From the NCBI GenBank assembly GCA_013397865.1, contig VZTI01003795.1:62001-126000 (forward strand): a stretch of 64,000 nucleotides of DNA. The letters are read 5' to 3'. Of this stretch, positions 42,201 through 55,785 are shown piece by piece (position 1 is the stretch's first letter; each line of letters begins with the position of its first letter). The notes below the pieces were generated by a model, which had not been told where the DNA came from, ran no database searches, and saw only the letters and a program-made list of their open reading frames with translations. The DNA is from Struthidea cinerea. Lineage: Eukaryota; Chordata; Aves; Passeriformes; Corcoracidae. The position numbers and the translations under genes were made by a program.

Positions 42201-45200
42201 GGAGGGAAAGTGCGGATTAAGGAGAAGTAAAAAGCGACCTCAGAGGTGCTGCAAGGAGGCCAGGAGTGCTGGAACAAAGGGAAAGCGATCTGAGAGCAAT
42301 AATGGCCCAAACATCTGCGAGGATGAGCCTCCAGCTCCATCCCAAGGCCGGAGGGATGAAGCGACGTCCCCGCTGCTGCCAGCGCCCCGCAGCCACAGAG
42401 GACTCTGCTCCCGGTGTCCGAAGGAGCTGCCAGCGGCTCCAGCCACGCCGTGACGTGTGTTGATAATGGTGATATTCTGCCATCCATTTGCTCTCGGGGT
42501 GTTTTTCCAATCAGGCTCGGAGATCTCTTTGTTCTGCCGCGTAAAACCCGGCTTTGAGGTCACTCCTCGCCTCCCACACCCTGGGCTGTTTGTGGATGGC
42601 CTCGCAAGGCTCGGAGCCCATTTCCCATTGAGGAAGACGAGGAACAGGTTGTGTCATTGTCTGGCTCGATTGTTCTCCAGAGCTAATTCCAAGGAGAGGA
42701 ACAGCTCACCAGCTTGGGGCTTCATTGTTGTAAAAGCCTCCTGTCAACAATGAGAGGATGTGCAGGGTACCAGCCACGACTGAGAGAAAAATCTGCTTTT
42801 CCTATTAAAAACTGAATGGGAACGACCTCCACTGATTGGAAAGGAAAATTGGTAAAAGGTCCAAGGGCCACCTACTCAAAATGAGTGCTAAGGGCCGTTT
42901 CTGATGTCACCAAAACAGGTGGCTCTGGATTTCTATGTGTGACAGAGCTCTGTGGGGACATCCCAAGGGATGCCACACTTTCTGTGCTATCGGTTCAGGG
43001 TAGAGGGGCAGATTTTGGCACCCTAACCTGCATTTCCTTACAGCTGCAGGCAGCACATTGTCCTGTCCTGGTCCTGGGCATCGTATCAGTTTGGACAGAA
43101 CTCTGGGATCTTCCAGAATAAAGGGATCCTTATTGCAGGAGTTGGAAAAATGTCCAAGCAGGAGGGATGAAATATTGCCCCTCCACATTGAACAGGGAAC
43201 CTTTTCTTCCGCTGCTGCTTTAGGACTTGCTCCTGCAAGGTCTTGTCTGTCAGCAACTGCAATCAGGTTTAAGAGCCTGCATTACCATCCTGGAAATCAC
43301 TGGGAATTATTTTGGTGGTATAAAACAATGACTGGTTTGGCGGTAAATCCCAAACTTCTTCCATGGGATCCCCAAGGAATGGAGCCTTCAATCAGCTTCT
43401 GAAGGGCTGGAGAGGAACCCCAGGCCAGGAATGTGGGATAAGGACTGTCTAAGAGCTGAGATATTGGGTTTAAATCTAAGCAAAACCTTCATGCATGCAT
43501 TTAAAAATAAGCACACAATAAGAATGAACATAAACCTGCTGCAAATCTTCCTAAAACTGGAGCCAGAAAGGTAAAATCTTCATGGAAATCTTTGTAAGGG
43601 CGGAAGTTCTCCAGCAGATTTGGGCCAGCACACTCAGCACCCTGCGGAAGGGAACCTTTAGTTCCCAGAACCGTTCCCCATGTCCAGGACAGCCACTCAC
43701 GAGGGCTCTGTGCAGGGAGCTTGGATTTCACTCGCTTGGAAGATATTCCTCCCGACCTCCCGGGACACACAGGCTCTGGCTGGTTTGGAAAACAAAATGA
43801 TTAACGGCGTTTCCCAAGTTTTTCCACTGAGCAGATTTGAGCCGAGGTCTGTCACAAGCTGAAGAATTTGCAGGAATAGTGTCAATCTGATGTCACAGGG
43901 GCAATAAATCCTATTGTACTGGATTACATTTTACCCGTTAAAATGCTCTGACCTATTGTCGTCCAAGTGGAACCACATTCCACTGGCTGCTCAAAAGGTT
44001 CTGATTTCACTCCCGATTGTTGCCAGGGCAACTGCACCTCCATCCAAAACTGCCTCACCACTCACTGAACTCCATTTGAACAGACCCGTGGAGATAAAGC
44101 AAAGCACTAATTACTTATTCCCACTGCAAAAAGTCCAAATCAAACCTTTCTGAGGCCTGAATAACAGAAACTCGCAGGAGATGTTGGAGGGTTACTTGGG
44201 GTTTTCTGCATGAGGCACCAATCGCCTCATTTCTTTGCGGAATAACTGGTTGTGGTGACAAAATGCCATGAAAAGATTCATGTTCTTGGGCTATCCAAAG
44301 CAAGAGTGCACTGGAAATCTCGCCACAGGCTGCTCCTGGAAGGAGTCCTCACTCAGTTGTGGAAAACTAGAAGGATTTTCATGAATAGTCAAACAGCTGG
44401 CGAAGGCTTGGGAGGGGAAATAGAAATATTTGGATTTCCCCGTTGAGATTTCTGGTGGAAAGTGGCCTGTGTTTTACGGCCTCCGCTTTTATTAAGTGAA
44501 TGTCATCTCCGTGGTTCAGAGCTGTCTCCATCTATCCTTGAGTCGGTCAAAGCCAGGTAGAAAATTGCTCTTTCTCCCCGGGCTGCTGGGGATCAGCATT
44601 TCCTGGAGAGCAAAAGGGGCCACTTGGCCATCAAAAATCGGGTCTGTAAAGGCAGGAGTGAGCAGGCCCAGGAGTGAGCTGGTTCTGCCACTCCAAACCA
44701 GCACCCCAGTGCTGATGTGCACAGAATTCGGCGCCAGTTTGACCAGTGTGACACCAGTTTGAGAGAGAACATTTTTAAAGGAACTGGAGATGCTTTGTGA
44801 AGTTGTCTCAGGAATGGAGATGCCTTTATTACACATGGAAAATTTCCAGCTGGTTTTGCTCCTTTATCCAGATGAGTCTCTTCACACGGCTCTGTGAGCC
44901 CGTCGCGGTTTTCCCTTGAGGAAAACTTGCCTGAAAAAATGGTTGTTCACCGAAATTGCCTCTTTTTTCCAGTTTGTTTGCCAGACTGTTGATTTTTATC
45001 AAATGTCAGTTCTTAGATCTTCTCAGGGAAGTGTTGACCTACTCTGCTGTACCATGACAGCAAAGAGAACCCCAAAATTCAGTGGCTGCTCTGCTGAACC
45101 TTTCCACAGGAAATTAAGGGCTGAAACCACCTCCACTCTCCCAATTCCCCATCCCACAGTGTCACCACAAGGGGTTGAGGAGTTGAAGGTTATCCTCCCT

Positions 45201-46245
45201 GCTCTGCACCCTCAGAACACGAATTTAGCTGCTTTAAAAAGAGGAACCAGTGAGGGGATCATGACTGGAAAATACAAGAAATGAACAGTTCCTTGTGAAA
45301 TGCAGCACAGGGACTTCTTGAGTTACAGCTTTGCCTCCTGCCAGACAGGACAGACGAGTCCTCTTTTACAGCTGAAGATGAAAAGATGAAGAATCAAATC
45401 AAGCCCTTACCCTGGTTTGAAAGCAGACAGAAATGTGAGGTGGTATTTGCTTGTCGGGCTCGTCAGTATTTATCACTTGGCAGTTTAATTGCACAATGAA
45501 TTACTGGAAAGGGGAGTTCTCTTACCAAACTTTCTCACCAAAAGCTCGGGGGGAGAATATTGGGCAAGAAAGGTGACTAATGAAAGAAAAAGGGGCAGAG
45601 CACCAGCCCGTCTCCAGAATTTCAGTCACGCCCGGGAACACTGAGGTGAGGGAGCAGCGCCCTGGTGAAAGGCAGAAACTTTCTCAGCGTGAAGTGTTTT
45701 CCACCTGACCTTTCCACGAGCTGCTCAGAACCTCTGCTGGCACAGGGGCGGCTCAGATTTCAACCTTCGCCTCTGGCAACGCAGCCTTTGCTAAAGTTTT
45801 CTTTCTTTAGAAACCCATCCATCAGTCCCTGCTCTTTGTGCCTCCGGAGTGCCAGGTACAGCAATCCTGGGGAGGGCTTGGCCGGTATTTCCGACACTTC
45901 TGGCACGGAGATGTTGCTACACTGATGAAGCCCATCTAAAATACGGATTGTCTGGATATTGCCTGAATTTAGCGAGTTTGCAGCTGGTTAACTCTGATTG
46001 ATCAGCTGACATTTGCTGAGCGCTGCCAAACCATCCATCAGCAAGTGCTGCAATAATCCTGGTTTTGTCGGTCATAGATCAACTGCCCGAGCTCTGGAGC
46101 TCGGCTGATTTAGCAGCACCAATCTCTTTATCTCACTGCATTCACACCTTTTCCAGAGCAGCGATTAGGAGAGTGCAGCCGAATGTCTGCTCTCCTTTCA
46201 GAAACGCCCAGAAGCAAAGTGATGGAGTGTGGCATGGAGGTGAGA

Positions 46246-46358
46246 AAGAGAAGAGAAGAGAAGAGAAGAGAAGAGAAGAGAAGAGAAGAGAAGAGAAGAG
46301 AAGAGAAGAGAAGAGAAGAGAAGAGAAGAGAAGAGAAGAGAAGAGAAGAGAAGAGAAG
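46246..46358. repeat. (AAGAG)n purine pentamer array, about 22 copies
   Basis: An uninterrupted homopurine run of AAGAG units. Homopurine mirror-symmetric arrays can adopt triplex (H-DNA) structure. The repeated REEKR-type frames across it are not genes. Confidence 0.97.
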
Positions 46359-47636
46359 CAAAAATGCTGTGAGGTTGATCAGTGAAGTCTTTGCAGATCA
46401 CGAAAGCTGATTTTCCTCCTTTCCTTCGTTCAGTGACTAATTTCTGTTACTGTAACTCGGAGCAAGAGAGTTTATCCCCACCAAAACTTGAATATTCACT
46501 TCCTCTTCTCCACCTCCTACATTCTCTTGAAACAGCACTTCCCTGTCTGTTCTGGCCCTAGCAAGAAAGCTCACAACAATACTACAGAAAACACTATAAA
46601 AGAAGGGGTTTGTTTGTTAAATGTTTATAATCACACTCTGTATCACCATCCCCACGGGGAATGAGTCAGGGCTCCCAGGAGAGCACAATCCCAGAAGAAA
46701 GGAAAATGATGTAACACCACGACATTGCAGAGTTTTTTATCTGGGCAGAGCACCTCTCACAGCTTGGATCCCCTCTGGATTTCCAGGCTTTTGGCGGCCA
46801 CTGCCATGGGAAAGAACTTTGATCCACAGCACAGGCCAAGGATTTGAGGAAGTCTGACAACAAGGAAGATGCAGAAGCCGGGATTGTGTAACCAAAACCC
46901 TGGCAAAGGCATTCCAAGCCTTTCAGTGGCAGCTGCATTGTCTCTCTCTGCCATCTTTCAGCTTGCTCTGTCTGCCAGGTGAGCTTCACCAGACCTGCAC
47001 CGTGCCTGCAGGACTGAAAACCCCAAAGAGGCAGCAAGGAAAGGAAATCCTGCCCCAGCTCTGCCTCCTGGGTGACCTTCCCAGATCCTCAGCTGCTCAG
47101 AAAGGTATAGCAGAATTTTCGTGACAGCTTAGAATGTTCGCTCAGGGTTTAGAAATGTAGAAATAGAGGGATTTCTAGGGGGGATGAGCAGGATTCTTCC
47201 CTCCTTGCCTTTCTTTGTGGATTTTCATGGTGTAGGAGGGGGCAGGATCTCTCAGCAGGCTCCTTGCACAGACACATTTGGGTACAGCTCGAACGGGCGC
47301 TCCTGCACAGACACTCAGGTCCAGCACAGTTGTGTCCATGCCTGCACCTCAGGCCTTCACTGCTCGGCCCGCACTCCTCCAACCATCCCAACAAACCCTG
47401 AGCAGGCTCCCAGGGCAGGCTCTGGGGCAGACTGATCCTTCTGACTCATTTCAGCCACCCTTTCCCACTGCCTGCAACCCTCGATTCCCTCGGGGTGAGC
47501 CGGCAGCGCCGGTGCTGCTCTGCCCTCCTCACTCGGGAATTCTTCTGGGCAGCTTTGCGGCTCCTCTGGCGATGAGAGGGGGCTGAGCTTCTCCAGAAGT
47601 GGACAGCAGGGAACGGAGGAGCTGCCGAAGCGGGTC

Positions 47637-47846
47637 AGCCCCACGGTCCGTGTGGCCTCACATCCCAGCCCCACGGTCCGTGTGGCCTCACATCCCAGCC
47701 CCGGGGTCCGTGTGGCCTCACATCCCAGCCCCGGGGTCCGTGTGGCCTCACATCCCAGCCCCGCGGTCCGTGTGGCCTCACATCCCAGCCCCGGGGTCCG
47801 TGTGGCCTCACATCCCAGCCCCGCGGTCCGTGTGGCCTCACATCCC
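47637..47846. repeat. 30-bp minisatellite, 7 copies
   Basis: Seven units of cagccccacggtccgtgtgg plus cctcacatcc vary almost only at the acg/ggg/gcg triplet (order acg, acg, ggg, ggg, gcg, ggg, gcg). The 30-base unit keeps frames open on both strands, giving decapeptide repeats that are unlikely to be expressed. Confidence 0.97.
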
Positions 47847-50800
47847 AGCCCCAGCAGCGGCCGATGCCGGGCGCTCCAGGAGAAGGTGTCAGAGCCCCGC
47901 CGCTGGCAGCTCGGGAAGGGTTTCCCTCCTCTGACAAGTTCTCACCCTCATCGGCGGTAATTAGAGCCTGGCTCAGCCCCGCAATTACACAGCTTAACAC
48001 CCTCCCTGAACACGGGCTCCGACAAGCACCAGAGCTCTGCCTCTCTTTAATATTCAAATGAACGCTGTCCTGCTGAATTCCAGGCGCACGAACCGTGTTT
48101 CCAAACAACAGCCAACGAGCTGCCGGGTTACACGCCAAACACCCCTCCAGCTCAACGAGATAAGCAGTTTGTCCCCACACAGGTTGTTTAGTTAGGTTAA
48201 AGCTCTCTAAGGCAACAGAACTTCTGTTTACGTGTCCAAACACGGCGGAAAGCGCAATTAAGGAAGTGAGAAATGGGCTTTACCTTGAAGTCCTGCTGGG
48301 GTTTCAAAGAATCTCTGCTTCACTCCCTCCTTTCTTTTCCTCTGTCTCTCTCCCTCTCTTCTTGCATGGCTGGACTGACAGGTTGGCAGAGCTCAGAACG
48401 ACAGGTTGGGTTTGTTTTTTTAGACACAACTCCTCCCCCTCTCAAAGAGAAGAAAAAAAAAAAGGCAGGACCGTTTGGGAAAAGTTCACAGAAAATCCCG
48501 TCCTTTCAGCACATTCAAGCTGGTGAGAAAAATGCTACTTTGGGGAGCCCAGCAGTTCTCCAACTGTTTTTCTCAACAAAGCTCAAGGTCTGCTTCGCCA
48601 TAAGCGTGAAGCAACCAAAGGATTTGCACCAGGAACTGACTTGACCCCAAACCTTCCCCATTTCCCTGATAACTGATCCAGAGGTAATTACAGCCCCTTC
48701 AGTGCGGCCTTGACGAGAGGGCTTTGGCAAAAGTGGAAAGGGCTTTTTGCAGGCAGCACGAGTCTTTGGGCCTTGGATTTTATCCTTGCATCCCTGCACC
48801 ACGCTGTGTAATAAAATGTCACCAACAGATGTCTGAAAACATAATTTTTTCCCTCGGAACCCTGTGCTGCTGCTGACCTGCCCTCACAGCAGGTTACTTT
48901 AAATTCCTCTTTTACTCCTTGCTCTGAACTGGTTGCAGAGACACCAGCTCAGCTTCTGTCCCTGCCACCTGAGAGGTGAGAGGATCCCAGAGAGCTGGGG
49001 GAGGTTTCTAACAGACCACAATGACCCCAAAAATGAGGTCAGTGTCAAAAGCTTCCACTTCCTCAGGCCTTCCCAGGTGTTCTGGCTCAGGTGGACAAAA
49101 CTCATCCCTGGGAATGCTCTACTACAACGTTGTTAAACTCAGCCCTTTAGAGAGTGTTAGGACCAAGATGCAGACACCAATCTCACCCTGGCTTTATCAC
49201 CAAGTTCTTGGATTAGGGCTGTGTCAAACGAACTCTGCCTGCTCCTAATCCAGCGCTGCTGCTGCCCGTGCCCTCCTGGCTGTGGAACTTCGCCACGAGT
49301 ATCTGCTGGTAAATGCCAGGAAGGAGCAGCCAAGAGGTTGGTGGCCGGTGATGAAGCAGCTTCCACCCTCCCGCTCCCCTGCAATCTTCAAAAGAGCTGA
49401 CAGTCAGTCTCTTTCATTATCTAAAGCTTTTTTAAGTTGGCAGTTTGGGCACAAATCTGCCATTTCCAGGCCTGTTCTCTGCAGAGTCGCTGCCTCTGTC
49501 TCAAGCAAGCAGAAAAAACAAACATTCAGTAGACTAATGACTGTCATCTGCATAAATTTGCATCGCAGACTCCTTGAACAGAATCCCATCTCCTCTGGGT
49601 CAGATTTGCAGCTGGGTTGTAGCAATGAGCTTTCAGAGGCTTCCTTTACCTGCTGCTGGTGCTGGTGTCGCTCTGAGCTCAGCAGCAGCAGCTCTGCGGA
49701 GCCAGAAGGGTTCCAAAACTTCTGGAAAAAAACCACCCCAGCCAGTTTAATTTAACATTACAGTGAGCTAGATTAGAGGTGAGACCAGCAGGTCTCACAC
49801 GGAGTCGGTGTGACATCATTTCCAAAAATGTCTCGTTCCACTTCTTGCGAGCTCAGCTTTATCTCCTGCACCAGGGGAGGGCCACATCCATCTCTTCCAT
49901 CTATTCCAGGGCTGATTTCCATTCCTCCTGCCTCCTGCAGAACGCATTCGCTCCCTGCCTCTTTCAGCAGGCAACTGTTCTCAATTGTGCTCAGCTCCTC
50001 GATCAAGATCGACAGAGAGATAACACAAAAAGCTCCGAAAGCTTTCCTGCCAGTGGAACAAGTTCCCCGAATCCAGACAGAACTGGGCAAAGTTCAGTGC
50101 TGATGGATCATGGCTGGAGGCACCACTGCCTGCTGAGGGAAGCGGGGAACTGCTCTTCAGGTTACGGCACGGTCACAGGCTGCAGCTTTCTGCCTTCATT
50201 TCCAGTGCAGATGGATGGGGAGAGGAATTTAGCAGCATTAAGCACCCTCCAGTGTTGGCACTGCTGTATCAAAGGTCGATTTGCCAGCAGAGATCCAGCT
50301 GCAGCTTCCTTTGGCACTGGTTTAGATTTCTCCCAGCCCTCCCTCCTCAGCATTATGAGGCTGGCGATCCAAACCCTTCAAAAGATTTGCAGCTTTCAGG
50401 ACCTTTAAGGTCTTTGGCAAAGGGGTTTTTTCTCTTTATTGATTCGGGTTACCTGCCCTGGCACCAAAAAAACCACCAAAAACGTGCCCAGCATGATGCT
50501 CTTGCTTTAGCTCTGGCATTTTCATCCCACATGGGAGTCCTGGAGAGGGAGACAAGCTGAGCAGCATCACAAGGAGAGAGAAATCTCCCATCTCCAGCTG
50601 TAGCTCCTGCCCAGTCCCAGTCCAGCCCCGGAGTGTGATATGGGACAGTCACAGCTGTGTCTGCCCAGGGGCTGGGGTGAATTAAAGCCCAGAGCCCTCA
50701 GCTCTCAGCACACGCAGTTGCTGTAAGAGCTGAGAACCAGTCAATAAATGCACTTCAATTAAGCGCTCGGGTGAGGTCAGATTTCTTGTTTTTCCTGTTC

Positions 50801-53756
50801 AACCAGCAAGTTTCGAGACAGCCTCATACTGAACCCTGGGAGCACAGCTCGTTACGGCATCAGAAAAGTTGCAAAATTGCACCCAACTTTGGGTTGTTAT
50901 GTTCTGGTAGCTGCACTCCCTAAAGGAACAAAACAAAGAGGAAGGAGCAGGTCTCACAATGCAGGAACTTGATCCCAAATGCCTTGATGCCAGTGACGAG
51001 GTTCCCGTGGTTTCAGTGGGTTGTGGATCAATGCAGCTGAGATAAATCCCATGTTTTCATGTCAGGCTGGTGTTTCCCATTGATTTCCAGGTGGATCTGT
51101 GTTTCCTGATTCCCTGTCCTGCCTTGAAAAACCCTCCCTCCGTGCCTGCAAACACCTCTTGTCTCCACAGGTGTCTTGGGCAGGTCCAGCTGAGCAGACA
51201 CTGCAGCCATCTGTGTGCTGCAAAGGGAAAATGGGGAAAAACCCCACGTTTCAATTCCCAGCTTTTCTCCTGTGGGGGTGTGGATCCCTCAATCCACCCT
51301 GCAGTGGCCGCTGCTCCACATCCATCCCCTCCAACCCCACAAACACGTGCAGAACCCTTTTTTGCACCCTGGCTGAGGCTGTTGCTGTAAATTTCCACCC
51401 ATTCCAAGTTCAAACTCTCCTTTGATTCCATAAAAACCGCAGGTGCTGAGTGTTTGATTGGGCAGGGAGAAGGTCCCTGCAGGGAAGAGCAGCACAGGGG
51501 GCGAAGTGTGGGACCTTACAGAGTCACAGCCCCATGAAAATCAGCACAAAAGTCCCTGTTGGGGGGCACAGAAAAGCCCCGGGGGTGTCACAGAGCCTCT
51601 GGCACATCCGAGAGGCTGCTCAGGGTGCTGGGAATGACAGGAGGGCTCCAGTCCTTTTCCATGTATAATTCACCAAGAAATCAGCTGGCCAGCGTGGAAA
51701 TAATTTGAAACGAACTGAGCCCTCAGGTATTGCATTAACTGGATCTCTAGGGGAGGATGTGGATTACTGCAGCTGAATAGAGCCCTTATTTATCAGATGG
51801 AAAAGGTTAATGTCATTTCCTCTCCTTCCCTCCATGGTTCTCCTCACCACATCCCCGTTTCTGGCGAGCAGGAGGTGCAGACAGTGTAAGAACATGTGCT
51901 TGGTTGTTTAAATCACCAGGGCTGTTACTTGGGGCAGGGAGGGGGGTAAGAAATTAAGATTTCTGCTGGTTCCCGGGGAGAATTACAGGCCTAGGAAACA
52001 TAAAACACCGAGGAAAGGAAATGGGTTGTGGAGCACCTGGGCTTTGATTTGACATCCAAGAGTCCTAACTCAAGGAGGGAATTTGTGCATTCTCATCCAC
52101 TGTGGTGCCTAATAAGAACCAGGATCAAACTAATCTAATATTCTTATTCAATACTTTATAAAGCAAGAGTGCATTAAGAAAGGTCATTTTTTTTTTTGCT
52201 CCTTAATGAAGTTTAAATACAGTTAAATTAAGTTCTACTAATAAAGAGTCTATGTTTTTTTCTAATTTGCCTCTGGAGTCTCAAGAGCTGTTGACCTAAA
52301 GATAAATATCAGAGCAGTTCAGCTATCTATTATGTGCTCTGCTAATGATGTCAACAAGTTAATTCTAATGTCAACTGAGGAGAAAATTTCCGTGTCAGGG
52401 TCTAGCTTGGGCCAAGAGGAGAAAAAAAAGCTCTTTTTGTGGTAAAAAGCTCAAGACATCCAGGTTGATTTCCCTGTCTCAGGCACAGGATATCCTGGGA
52501 TAAACCATGTAGGGATGTTCTCCTCCTGCAGTAACTAAACCACACTGAATTCGGACTTCAAGAGAAGGATAAACATTTCTGACCACTTGGGAATTTCAGG
52601 ATTCCAGGTGCTGGCTCCCTGTCTGTCCATGAAGAAGGGTGAGTGTGGGTTTGACTTCTGACCACAGCTCTTCTCTCCTCCAAGGTCTACAGGTACTCGC
52701 TGCACATCTCCTGCACACTTCTGCTTGCCTTGCCATAGGTCAGAGATGGTTTGAGCTCCTCACCACCCTCTTGTTTCCAAAGCCATCAGCAGAACCTTAT
52801 TCCATCCCTTAATTCCAGCCAGGCCCCATAAAAAGGCATCTGAATGCAGCTGGTGGTCTCTCTGCCGACACAAGCTGTGAAATTACCTCCCAGTTTCCAG
52901 CTCCAGCTGCTTCCCTGCCCCTGTATCCAAGCTGGACAAACCTCAGGCATGCTCCTTTCCTCTCTCCACATCCCACTACCCATGGACAGAAATCCAGACT
53001 GAAGGGACAATGAGGGTCAGGACTTGTGGGTGATGCTGAGGTCGCCTTTCCGGCCCCAGCTTTCCATCCGTGACCTGAGTCAGTGGCTTTACCTTACCCT
53101 GCAGAGGTGCCTTGAGGACAAAAAATCCATATTTCAGGGCACGGCAGCAGGGCTGGCTAATTCCAGCTCTGCAGGAAACGGGGACAGAGATGCCCATTGA
53201 CTCGTGTGGGATTTACAATGAGCCCTTATCCATTTTACATTGGCCCCGAGCAGCCATCTGAGGATAGCAGGGGCTGACTATTAATTCCTGAGCGGGTAAA
53301 CAATCAGCATCCCGGTGATAAGGGAGTAAATTAATGGATGTAGCCAAGGCAACCCCAGCGTGGCTCCTGAGATGGCTTCATGGGCTATTTGCAGACTGTG
53401 AAAAGAGCTGAGTGCGTCTGGCCTCGTTTTTTTGCTCGTCCATAAGGGAAAACCTTTCCCGGACAACCAGGCAGCGAGGATATTCCAGCAAATTGCCTTC
53501 CACAGAAAACCAACCTTGCCTTGGTTATAATTGCTGGGGAAATATAATCCCGCTCATCAATTAAATGCTGCTCTCCAGGGCTGGAACATTATACATGTGC
53601 ATGGGGATGGAATCCCTGGCAATTCGCTCGGCTAGCTCCCTATTCATGGGCATTAGCCTTGGAAAAGAGAATGTGATTGCCTGAATAAATTCAGCCGCCA
53701 CCTCCAGCAGCCCTGGGTCAGTTGACAAGAGTCAGTCTGGCTGGAAGAGGGGCTCA

Positions 53757-54153
53757 GAAATACATTGCCACGGAAATCCTAAATATTCAGCCCTGGGCAG
53801 GGGGATTCAGATGGGATACTCGATAAATAGAAATGGCCCAGCCCTTGCCAGCCTCAGAGCTGACCCCTTGGTCCTACAGGTGTCACTGAGGATCACAAAG
53901 TTGCTTCTTTCACCAAGTATTTGAGTAAGAAAAATCCTGAATTTTCACCGAGAAATAGGTTGCCATGGAAATCCTCAACATTCAGCCCTCGGCAGGGGGA
54001 TTCAGATGGGATACTTTACATACAGAAATAGCCCAGCCCTTGCCAACCTCAGAGCTGACCCCTCGGTCCTACAGGGATCTTACTGTTACTGAGGATCAGA
54101 AAGTTGGGGTTTTTTCAAAACTGTTTGAGCACGAAATATTCTGAATTTTCACT
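53757..54153. repeat. 195-bp tandem duplication
   Basis: Two units with period 195 (for example ttgcca at 53765 and 53960) share long blocks: cagggggattcagatgggatact, cccagcccttgcca and ctcagagctgacccct. The second copy has small insertions near its end. Confidence 0.9.
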
Positions 54154-54799
54154 GACATTCGTAATTCCAGGTCCTGTATTCCTTGCAGGCCTCTCCCAGA
54201 ACCCCCCACTGCCTATGCACAGTCTCTCCAGTGGGGTTACATTATTTTTGAGCTGTCTGGATGCAGCCAGCTCCACGGGCCAGAGGGCAACTGCTAATGG
54301 GCTCTGCCCACTGAGCTATTGCTGCTCAGCAGCAGCCCTTGCCCTGAGGGTGACCTGTGCTCGCTGTCCCTGCACAGCCCCCGGGGCCAGCCAGCACCTG
54401 ACCCCTTGGTTTATGGGTCTTGTTCTGTGTGACTGAACATTCTTAATAATTCAGGAGGGCTCCGTGGCTCTGCTGTTCCCCCAGCACAGTTGCAAACTTT
54501 ACAACCCCAAACACAGCCCGTAAATAGATTTCCCTCTGGGGCAGAATCCAGCAGCTGTTCAACAACAGCCAACACCCCCCCGGAGCAGTTTAGCACCAGG
54601 ACTAAAGTGTGTCCTACCTCATTAAGCTGAGGCAATTCAGGCTGGAGACAAATTCTTGGCCCTGTGCTGGTAGAGCAGCACAAGAGCCCAGTACTGGGGG
54701 CATTAAGCACTCCTGGTGTTTAAAACCTCAGTGTTTTTCACAAGGGAGGAGAAACTGAGCTCCATGGAGCGTAGAGGACGTTGTCCGTGGACATTGGGG

Positions 54800-55247
54800 T
54801 GCTGGAGTGACCCCAAAGAGTGATGGAGGTAGGGAGGGGTCTGGAGCCCCAGGAGTGGCTCAGGGAGCTGGGAAAGGGGCTCAGCCTGGAGAAAAGGAGG
54901 CTCAGGGGGGACCCTGTGGCTCTGCACAACTCCCTGACAGGAGAGTGGAGAGAGTTGGGGTCTGTCTCTTCTCCCAAGTAGCAACAGATAGGACAAGAAG
55001 AAACAGCCTCAAGTTGTACCAGTGGAGGTTTAGGTTGGATATCAGGAAGAATTTCTTCCCAGAAAAGGCTGCCCAGTCCTGGCACAGCTGCCCGGGGCAG
55101 TGGTGAGTCCCCATCCCTGGAGGGATTTAAAAGCCATGGAGATGTGGCACTTGGGGACACGGGGCAGTGGCCTTGGCAAGTTGGGTTCATGGTTGGACTC
55201 AACAAGTTCAGAGGTCTTTTCCAACCTCAATGCTTCCATAACTCTAT
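54800..55247 (+). mobile_element. CR1 LINE 3'-end fragment (longest in window)
   Basis: Forward CR1 landmarks run in order: ctcagggagctgggaaaggggctcagcctgga, aaaaggaggctcaggggggacc, ctctgcacaactccctgacaggag, caagttgtaccagtggaggtttaggttggatatcagg, aagaatttcttcc, and the end ttttccaacctcaatgcttccataactctat. It is 5'-truncated. Confidence 0.92.
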
Positions 55248-55369
55248 GCTAAAACCAGCTTTGGGGCAGGAACGTTGTTTTCAACAACTTTTCTTCCAGA
55301 AAGCAGTGTTGGACCACTTGGACACCACTTCCCTTTGTGGAAAATGACAGGAAAATAGGGGGCAGGAGG

Positions 55370-55785
55370 ATGGGGGTCGGGGTCAGGCGTGGGTCAGGTG
55401 TGGGTTGGACACGGGATGGGTGCGGGTCTGGCAGGGGTCGGGCGAGGTGAGGGCGTGGGTGGGGCGTGGGTCGGACAGGGGACGGACACGGGATGGACAC
55501 GGGATGGACATAGGGCAGGCGAGGGACAGGCGCAGATTGGGCGCAGGGAAAGGTGAGGGATGGGCACAATGTGGGCACGGGTCGGGCGTGGGTGAGACAC
55601 AGGATGGGTGTGGAACGGAGGTGGGATGGGCACGATGCTGGCGCGGCGTGGGTGCGGGATGGACGTATCTCGGACACGGGATGGTTGCGGGACGGACACG
55701 GATGGGACACGGGACAGGTGAGGGACAGAGGCGAGGAGGATGCAGGGCTGGGTGCGGGCTGGTCCCTGTGCGGGTGGGACACGGC
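55370..55785. repeat. Degenerate GC-rich minisatellite at gap edge
   Basis: Many short units around cacgggatgga and gcgtgggtc (about 10-20 bp) run without clear phase until the gap at 55786. The open frames across it come from its composition. Confidence 0.75.

Larger units (their letters stand above)
32243..54790. other. Upstream DNA of KCNJ16, no protein gene recognised
   Basis: It probably includes KCNJ16 5' introns and flanking DNA. Contents are the CR1 pieces, minisatellites and duplications listed separately, plus AT-rich stretches such as 52.13-52.40 kb. Open frames (the longest about 241 codons near 38.0-38.75 kb) show no domain, no codon bias and no splice logic. Confidence 0.55.

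Noticed and set aside
47635..48243. 202-codon minus-strand frame with decapeptide repeats
   Set aside because: The repeats arise from a 30-bp minisatellite, a multiple of three; nothing else in the frame looks coding.
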